Origin: Gammaproteobacteria bacterium | GTDB taxonomy: Bacteria > Pseudomonadota > Gammaproteobacteria > Arenicellales > JAANXG01 | Assembly (NCBI GenBank): GCA_024639325.1 | Contig: JAHEIO010000021.1 | Location: forward strand, 1-50,040 | Direction: 5' to 3' | DNA length: 50,040 nt | Shown here: piece by piece, positions 45,880 through 50,040 of the stretch | Position numbering within the stretch: position 1 is the first letter of the stretch | Layout: each line of letters starts with the position of its first letter | Position numbers and translations under genes: made by a program | The notes under the pieces: model-generated | Database searches by the model: none | Seen by the model: only the letters and a program-made list of their open reading frames with translations | Told to the model about the DNA's origin: nothing

Positions 45880-45924
45880 TAGAAGCGAACACCTATTTCT
45901 TTTGAATATCCTTCGGATACATGG

Positions 45925-46009
45925 TCATTGCGAGGAACGCAGCGACGAGCTACAAACAGAACACGCCGCATGTCAACCACTCCGGATCGCTTCACTTCGT
46001 TCGCAATGA
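45925..46009. repeat. 85-bp inverted-repeat element (REP/MITE-like)
   Basis: Begins TCATTGCGAGGAACGCAGCG and ends CTTCGTTCGCAATGA, whose ends are perfect 9-bp inverse repeats (TCATTGCGA/TCGCAATGA) that extend imperfectly inward. The sequence resembles widespread repeats of the TCATTGCGAGCGAAGCGAAG kind seen in many proteobacteria. No coding frame of note. Lies between ppiD and the tRNA terminator. Confidence 0.75.
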
Positions 46010-46036
46010 GTAAATATAGAATGAATCGTTTCCCGC

Positions 46037-46066
46037 ATAAGAAAAGGGCGAGAAACCTCGCCCTTT
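46037..46066 (-). terminator. Rho-independent terminator after tRNA-Asp
   Basis: A perfect 10-bp stem, AAAGGGCGAG with CTCGCCCTTT around the four-base loop GTTT (minus strand), followed by TCTT. It lies 23 bp beyond the tRNA-Asp 3' end and would end transcription coming from hupB and the tRNAs before ppiD. Confidence 0.85.
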
Positions 46067-46088
46067 ACCGTTGTCTGGCGGTAATGCC

Positions 46089-46165
46089 TGGCGGAGCGGA
46101 CGGGACTCGAACCCGCGACCCCCGGCGTGACAGGCCGGTATTCTAACCAACTGAACTACCGCTCC
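46089..46165 (-). tRNA. tRNA-Asp (anticodon GTC)
   Basis: A 77-nt cloverleaf: acceptor GGAGCGG pairing with CCGCTCC, D-loop GTAGTTCAGTTGGTTAGAAT, anticodon arm CCGGCCTGTCACGCCGG with GTC, T-arm GCGGGTTCGAGTCCCGT and encoded CCA. Anticodon GTC reads Asp codons. Follows tRNA-Val by 102 bp. Confidence 0.96.
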
Positions 46166-46267
46166 CAATACATCCAGACCAGTCAATTCCAAGTGAAAGA
46201 CCCAGCACTACGAATACTGAAGTCCAAAGCCGGGAACGTTTCCCCGGAGAAAACTATCACGACGGGC

Positions 46268-46343
46268 TGGTGGGTGCTGACGGGCTTGAACCGCCGACCT
46301 TCGCCTTGTAAGGGCGACGCTCTCCCAACTGAGCTAAGCACCC
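46268..46343 (-). tRNA. tRNA-Val (anticodon TAC)
   Basis: A 76-nt cloverleaf: acceptor GGGTGCT pairing with AGCACCC, D-arm TAGCTCAGTTGGGAGAGC, anticodon stem-loop CGCCCTTACAAGGCG with TAC, T-arm GGCGGTTCAAGCCCGTC and encoded CCA. Only 10 bp separate its 5' end from the hupB stop, so it is likely processed out of the hupB transcript. Confidence 0.96.
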
Positions 46344-46353
46344 AAAAGGCGCG

Positions 46354-46626
46354 CTAGTTTAGGGCATCCTTAAGTGCTTTACCAGCCTTGAATTTGGGGT
46401 TCTTGGATGCGGGTATGGTAATTGCCTCACCGGTACGCGGGTTACGTCCAGTGCGTGCGGCTCGGTCCGTCACGGCGAAGGTGCCGAATCCCACCAACGT
46501 TACGGCATTGCCGCCGGCAAGAGATTTGGTAATGTTGGAAAACACTGCGTCGACTGCGTTGGCTGCGTCTGATTTGGAAAGGTCGGCCTGAGCGGCGACC
46601 GTATCTATGAGTTCCGCTTTGTTCAC
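46354..46626 (-). CDS. hupB: DNA-binding protein HU-beta
   Basis: A 90-residue HU-family histone-like protein. [11 protein letters not shown] opens the helical dimerisation half. [26 protein letters not shown] forms the beta-arm, with RNPRTG contacting the minor groove, and [13 protein letters not shown] ends it. It is HU rather than IHF judging by the location between lon and ppiD and the conserved NKAELI start. Promoter-like sequence lies 102 bp upstream. Followed directly by tRNA-Val. Confidence 0.97.
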   Translation of the reverse strand: MNKAELIDTVAAQADLSKSDAANAVDAVFSNITKSLAGGNAVTLVGFGTFAVTDRAARTGRNPRTGEAITIPASKNPKFKAGKALKDALN

Positions 46627-46727
46627 GGTTATCGTCCCCTTAGTTGATTGGTTGGTAAGCGGTGAAAATTATTTTGGTTCGGAAGGTAACGTTTGTTGGT
46701 GCTGCGCGCATCTCCTCCGCACGAGAC

Positions 46728-46755
46728 CTTATACTACCGCGAAAAGTGGTGTCAA
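46728..46755 (-). promoter_or_regulatory. Candidate sigma-70 promoter of hupB
   Basis: On the minus strand, TTGACA (46755-46750) is a perfect -35 and TATAAG (46733-46728) a near -10, with a 16-bp spacer. The -10 is 102 bp before the hupB ATG. Confidence 0.6.
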
Positions 46756-46897
46756 GGAACGTGAACTCGAAAAACTAATGTCCTTGACAAAATGTAAATT
46801 TGTGTAACATTTTCGTTTTTTAAAGTAAAACAATGACCTACAACTGACAGATAAAGTCAGTAGTAATCGAACATTTTGCGGAACGCCCCGCGCGGGG

Positions 46898-49321
46898 TCA
46901 ATGGGTCGTAACTGAATCAGATGATGACTCTTCTTCGCCGGTTTTTGACGGCGCGGGTTGACCTGATTTTTCGTCTGTGGAAGAAATCTGCGGCATCTTT
47001 TCAAGTGCTATTTCCAGCACCTGATCGATCCATCGCGCGCTTCGTATTTCCAGATCGTCCTTGATGTTTTTGGGAATCTCGACGAGGTCCTTTTCATTTT
47101 CTTCCGGGATAATCACGGTGCCGATTCCACCGCGGTGGGCGGCTAGAAGTTTCTCCTTGAGTCCCCCTATGGGCAGCACTTCGCCGCGCAGCGTAATTTC
47201 TCCGGTCATCGCCACATCGGACTTCACCGGTATCCCGGTTATGGCCGACAACAAGGCGGTACACATACCGACGCCGGCGCTCGGCCCGTCTTTCGGCGTC
47301 GCGCCTTCGGGTACGTGCACATGGAAGTCATGCTTGTGAAAAAATTCCGGATCGACGCCAAAGCTGACGGCGCGGCTCCTGACTACGCTCATGGCGGCCT
47401 GGATGGATTCCTGCATCACATCGCCCAGCTTTCCGGTATAAATCTGTTTTCCTTTCCCGGTCAGGATGACGGATTCTATGGTGAGTAGCTCGCCTCCCAC
47501 TTCCGTCCAGGCCAGACCCGTGACCTGTCCAACCTGGTTGTTTTCTTCGGCTTTGCCATAGCGAAATTGCTGCACTCCCAGAAATTTACTGAGATTCTTT
47601 GGCGTGATCCGGATGCTCGAACGCCTTTTGTCCAGCAGCAGTTCTTTCGCAACTTTTCGGCATATTTTTGCGATTTCCCGCTCCAGACCGCGCACACCCG
47701 CTTCGCGGGTGTAATATCGTACGATACCGAACAGCGCGGTTTTGGATATGGAAACTTCCTCCGCCTTCAGCCCGTTGGCCTTGATCTGCTTTGGGACCAG
47801 ATAGCGGATCGCTATGTTGATTTTTTCGTCTTCCGTGTAACCCGAAATCCGGATGACCTCCATTCGGTCGAGCAGCGGTGGCGGGATGTTCAAGGTGTTC
47901 GCCGTGGCCACGAACATTACTTCCGAAAGGTCGTAATCGACCTCCAGGTAGTGATCCACGAAGGTGTGATTCTGCTCCGGGTCCAGAACCTCCAATAGCG
48001 CCGAGGACGGGTCACCGCGAAAGTCCATCGACATCTTGTCGACCTCGTCCAGCATGAACAGCGGATTGCGGGATTTCACTTTGGACATGTTCTGCACGAT
48101 CTTGCCCGGCATGGAACCGATGTACGTTCGTCGATGTCCCCGAATCTCGGCTTCATCACGAACGCCGCCAAGCGACATCCTGATGAACTTTCTGTTCGTC
48201 GCCCTTGCTATGGATTTACCCAGCGACGTCTTACCGACTCCCGGAGGGCCGACCAGACATAAAATCGGACCTTTGATTTTCTTGATGCGCTGCTGCACGG
48301 CCAGGTATTCAAGAATACGCTCCTTGACCTTTTCGAGACCGTAGTGGTCTTCTTCCAGAATGTGTTCAGCCGCACCCAGATCTTTTCTGACTTTGTTGCG
48401 TTTCTTCCAGGGGACCTGAACAAGCCAGTCGATATAGTTTCGAACTACGGTCGCCTCCGCCGACATCGGCGACATCATTTTCAGTTTTTTGAGTTCCGAT
48501 TCGGCTTTTTCGCGCGCTTCCTTCGACATGCCGGCTTCGGCGATCTTCTTCTTCAGATCTTCGAACTCGTTCGGCGCGTCTTCGATCTCGCCCAGTTCTT
48601 TCTGAATGGCTTTCATCTGCTCATTCAGATAGTACTCACGCTGGCTCTTCTCCATTTGTTTTTTTACCCGGCCGCGAATCCGTTTCTCGACCTGCAAAAG
48701 GTCGATTTCCGATTCCATCACGCCGAGAATGTGCTCGAGCCGCTCTCGGGTGTCCGCCATCTCGAGGATCTGCTGTTTGTCCTCTATTTTCAGGCTCAGG
48801 TGCGCGGCAATGGTGTCGGCCAGCCTTGCGGGATCATCGATGCCCGCCAGCGAAGTCAGAATCTCCGGCGGGATCTTGTTGTTGAGTTTGACGTACTGAT
48901 CGAACTCGTTCAGCACGGTACGCATCAGTACCTCGATCTCCCGCTCGTCTATAGCCGGATTCGATATCGGGGTAATCAGTGCACTGAAACACTCGTCGGT
49001 TTCGATATAGCGGTTGATGACGACGCGGTTCTCGCCTTCCACCAGCACCTTGACGGTGCCGTCGGGCAGCTTCAATAGCTGCAGAATACTGGCGACGGTT
49101 CCGACCTGATAAATGTCCTCGATTCCAGGATCGTCATCGGTAGCGTTTTTCTGTGCCACGAGCAGGATCTGCTTGCCCGCTTCCATGGACGTCTCCAGGG
49201 CCTTGATCGATTTCTTGCGCCCGACGAACAGCGGAATGACCATGTGCGGGAAAACTACGACGTCCCGCAATGGAAGTACGGGCAGGGAGGAATCTGAATC
49301 GGCTATGAGATTATCTGTCAT
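46898..49321 (-). CDS. lon: ATP-dependent protease Lon
   Basis: An 807-residue LonA protease of the cytoplasm, degrading misfolded and regulatory proteins. The N-terminal substrate domain starts [20 protein letters not shown]. The AAA+ domain has Walker A GPPGVGKT at 358-365 and FMLDEVDKM as Walker B. The protease domain contains GPSAGVGMC with catalytic S681, and a partner lysine in [17 protein letters not shown] 49321 is used; a TTG two codons earlier is possible. A C-terminal Ser/Glu-rich tail is not conserved. Lies between clpX and hupB as in most gammaproteobacteria. Confidence 0.98.
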   Translation of the reverse strand: MTDNLIADSDSSLPVLPLRDVVVFPHMVIPLFVGRKKSIKALETSMEAGKQILLVAQKNATDDDPGIEDIYQVGTVASILQLLKLPDGTVKVLVEGENRVVINRYIETDECFSALITPISNPAIDEREIEVLMRTVLNEFDQYVKLNNKIPPEILTSLAGIDDPARLADTIAAHLSLKIEDKQQILEMADTRERLEHILGVMESEIDLLQVEKRIRGRVKKQMEKSQREYYLNEQMKAIQKELGEIEDAPNEFEDLKKKIAEAGMSKEAREKAESELKKLKMMSPMSAEATVVRNYIDWLVQVPWKKRNKVRKDLGAAEHILEEDHYGLEKVKERILEYLAVQQRIKKIKGPILCLVGPPGVGKTSLGKSIARATNRKFIRMSLGGVRDEAEIRGHRRTYIGSMPGKIVQNMSKVKSRNPLFMLDEVDKMSMDFRGDPSSALLEVLDPEQNHTFVDHYLEVDYDLSEVMFVATANTLNIPPPLLDRMEVIRISGYTEDEKINIAIRYLVPKQIKANGLKAEEVSISKTALFGIVRYYTREAGVRGLEREIAKICRKVAKELLLDKRRSSIRITPKNLSKFLGVQQFRYGKAEENNQVGQVTGLAWTEVGGELLTIESVILTGKGKQIYTGKLGDVMQESIQAAMSVVRSRAVSFGVDPEFFHKHDFHVHVPEGATPKDGPSAGVGMCTALLSAITGIPVKSDVAMTGEITLRGEVLPIGGLKEKLLAAHRGGIGTVIIPEENEKDLVEIPKNIKDDLEIRSARWIDQVLEIALEKMPQISSTDEKSGQPAPSKTGEEESSSDSVTTH

Positions 49322-49373
49322 TGGCAATCGACGCGTTGCGGCCCGGTTGAGGGCAAGTATGGGGTTTCTATAA

Positions 49374-49402
49374 CTATGGAGCCAGATCCGGAGAAATTCA
49401 AC
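49374..49402 (-). promoter_or_regulatory. Possible heat-shock (sigma-32-like) promoter of lon
   Basis: Minus strand GTTGAAT (49402-49396, 5 of 7 to CTTGAAA) and CTCCATAG (49381-49374, 6 of 8 to CCCCATNT) with 14 bp between, about 53 bp before the lon ATG. lon is sigma-32 dependent in E. coli, which gives the prior; the match itself is moderate. Confidence 0.4.
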
Positions 49403-49406
49403 TGCA

Positions 49407-49421
49407 ATGCTTAATAAGCAT
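49407..49421. promoter_or_regulatory. Perfect palindrome between clpX and lon
   Basis: ATGCTTA-A-TAAGCAT is a perfect 7-bp inverted repeat around one base, next to the candidate lon -35. Too short and without a T-run for a terminator; it may be an operator or chance. Confidence 0.4.
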
Positions 49422-49455
49422 CCGTAGCCGCCTGAAGCGTGCGGGCTAGGTCGGG

Positions 49456-50040
49456 CTAGTGCGTACTGGTCGAAGCTGCCTTCTGTTCGGATTCTTCATA
49501 GATGTACAGCGGTCGGGCCCCGTCTTTGATGACGCCCGCGTCGACGATGACTTTCTTTACACCTTCCATCGAGGGAAGTTCGTACATCGTGTCGAGCAGC
49601 GCGTTTTCCAGGATGGATCTCAGACCACGCGCGCCGGTCTTCCTTTCCATGGCCTTGGTTGCCAGCGCGGTAAGCGCGTCATCGCGTATTTCCAGGTCCA
49701 CGCCTTCGATCTTCAACAGCTTGTGATACTGCTTCACCAGCGCGTTCTTGGGCTCGGTGAGGATGCATATGAGCGCACTCTCGTCGAGTTCGTCCAGCGT
49801 GGCCACAATTGGCAGCCGCCCCACGAATTCGGGAATCAGGCCGTATCGGATAAGATCTTCCGGCTCAAGATCCCTGAGCACCTCGCCCACGTTTTGCCCA
49901 TCCGTTTTGCTCTTTATCTGGGCGCCGAATCCTATGCTGCTTTTTTCGGAACGGTCCTGGATGATGCGCTCCAGGCCGGAGAAAGCTCCTCCGCAAATAA
50001 AAAGGATGTTCCGCGTATCAACCTGGAGAAATTCCTGTTG
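49456..50040 (-). CDS. clpX: ATP-dependent Clp protease ATPase subunit ClpX (C-terminal part)
   Basis: The frame runs without interruption from the stop at 49456 to the window edge, giving 194 C-terminal residues of ClpX; the N-terminal zinc domain and Walker motifs lie outside. At the truncated end the sequence reads [18 protein letters not shown] followed by SSIGFGAQI. It then continues through [20 protein letters not shown] (sensor region) and [15 protein letters not shown] into [24 protein letters not shown]. All are ClpX-specific. The stop codon TAG is embedded in a TAGCCCG doublet. The order clpX-lon-hupB is the classical one. Confidence 0.97.
   Translation of the reverse strand, partial: QQEFLQVDTRNILFICGGAFSGLERIIQDRSEKSSIGFGAQIKSKTDGQNVGEVLRDLEPEDLIRYGLIPEFVGRLPIVATLDELDESALICILTEPKNALVKQYHKLLKIEGVDLEIRDDALTALATKAMERKTGARGLRSILENALLDTMYELPSMEGVKKVIVDAGVIKDGARPLYIYEESEQKAASTSTH

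Noticed and set aside
46784-46812. Plus-strand TTGACA with a TAACAT-like -10.
   Set aside because: Spacing is only 15 bp and no plus-strand gene follows; the opposite-strand hupB promoter is better.
46870-46890. GC-rich palindrome CCCCGCGCGGGG downstream of lon as a terminator.
   Set aside because: It can fold, but no T-run follows directly on the lon strand, so intrinsic termination is not supported.
1-50040. Phage, CRISPR, toxin-antitoxin or defence islands.
   Set aside because: No spaced direct-repeat array, integrase, transposase, Cas, restriction or toxin family is visible; the gene content is chromosomal housekeeping.

Overview
The window is about 50 kb of gene-dense DNA from a gammaproteobacterium, most likely an uncultured one. 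Support comes from the combination of rsmJ, holC, a YheS-type ABC-F ATPase, lptF/lptG, hupB and ppiD, and from the gene order clpX-lon-hupB-tRNA-Val-tRNA-Asp-ppiD-fabI followed by a peptide-type ABC transporter. From memory, that order matches the equivalent Pseudomonas region. Bases 1-34 are not genomic: they match an Illumina flow-cell oligonucleotide (ten T plus the P7 sequence), so the left end is an assembly artefact. Almost every base is coding and I see no prophage, insertion sequence, CRISPR array or resistance island.

Layout. 0.1-5.1 kb: recQ, a lipoprotein-like alpha/beta hydrolase, and a translationally coupled NfeD protease/slipin pair. 5.2-8.5 kb: a SelA-like PLP enzyme overlapping a DUF2237 gene, then on the other strand a non-haem iron 2-oxoglutarate oxygenase followed by an EamA transporter. 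8.6-10.9 kb: a three-gene unit of a DUF2520 dehydrogenase, DUF1285 and an orphan zinc/manganese-binding protein. 11-15.6 kb: SGNH hydrolase, an arginine-deiminase-superfamily enzyme, an isopropylmalate-dehydrogenase-like gene, a universal stress protein and a CBS protein. 15.6-20.9 kb: yheS, a methyltransferase preceded by a tiny overlapping ORF, and a FadN-type bifunctional beta-oxidation enzyme. 21-24.4 kb: a serine-biosynthesis cluster (SerA-like, serC, DUF1015). 24.5-28.8 kb: gcdH, an AT-rich gap with DnaA boxes, an RDD protein, and the lipopolysaccharide exporter permeases lptF-lptG. 29-34.6 kb: pepA-holC-conserved acidic protein-valS. 34.6-43 kb: a long minus-strand unit running from a peptide-type ABC importer into rsmJ, rsmE and phhB. 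43-50 kb: fabI, ppiD, tRNA-Asp, tRNA-Val, hupB, lon and a clpX cut by the window end.

How the genes work together. Most of the window is housekeeping: DNA repair and replication (RecQ, HolC, HU), translation (ValS, RsmE, RsmJ, tRNAs, YheS), envelope building (LptF/G, FabI, PpiD, NfeD/slipin), protein quality control (Lon, ClpX, PpiD, PepA) and carbon/amino-acid metabolism (FadN, GcdH, SerA/SerC, PhhB).

The most interesting points are: the DUF1015 protein with a ParB-like DGHHR motif inside the serine pathway cluster; a perfect inverted pair of DnaA boxes plus a third near-match beside an AT-rich stretch; a dispersed 64-bp-unit repeat whose copies touch start or stop codons of neighbouring genes; an 85-bp inverted-repeat element upstream of ppiD; the SelA-like/DUF2237 overlap; the oxygenase/exporter pair; and an ABC importer whose binding protein ends in a predicted membrane anchor and whose second permease has an extra N-terminal module. 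No wholly new defence or mobile system is evident.
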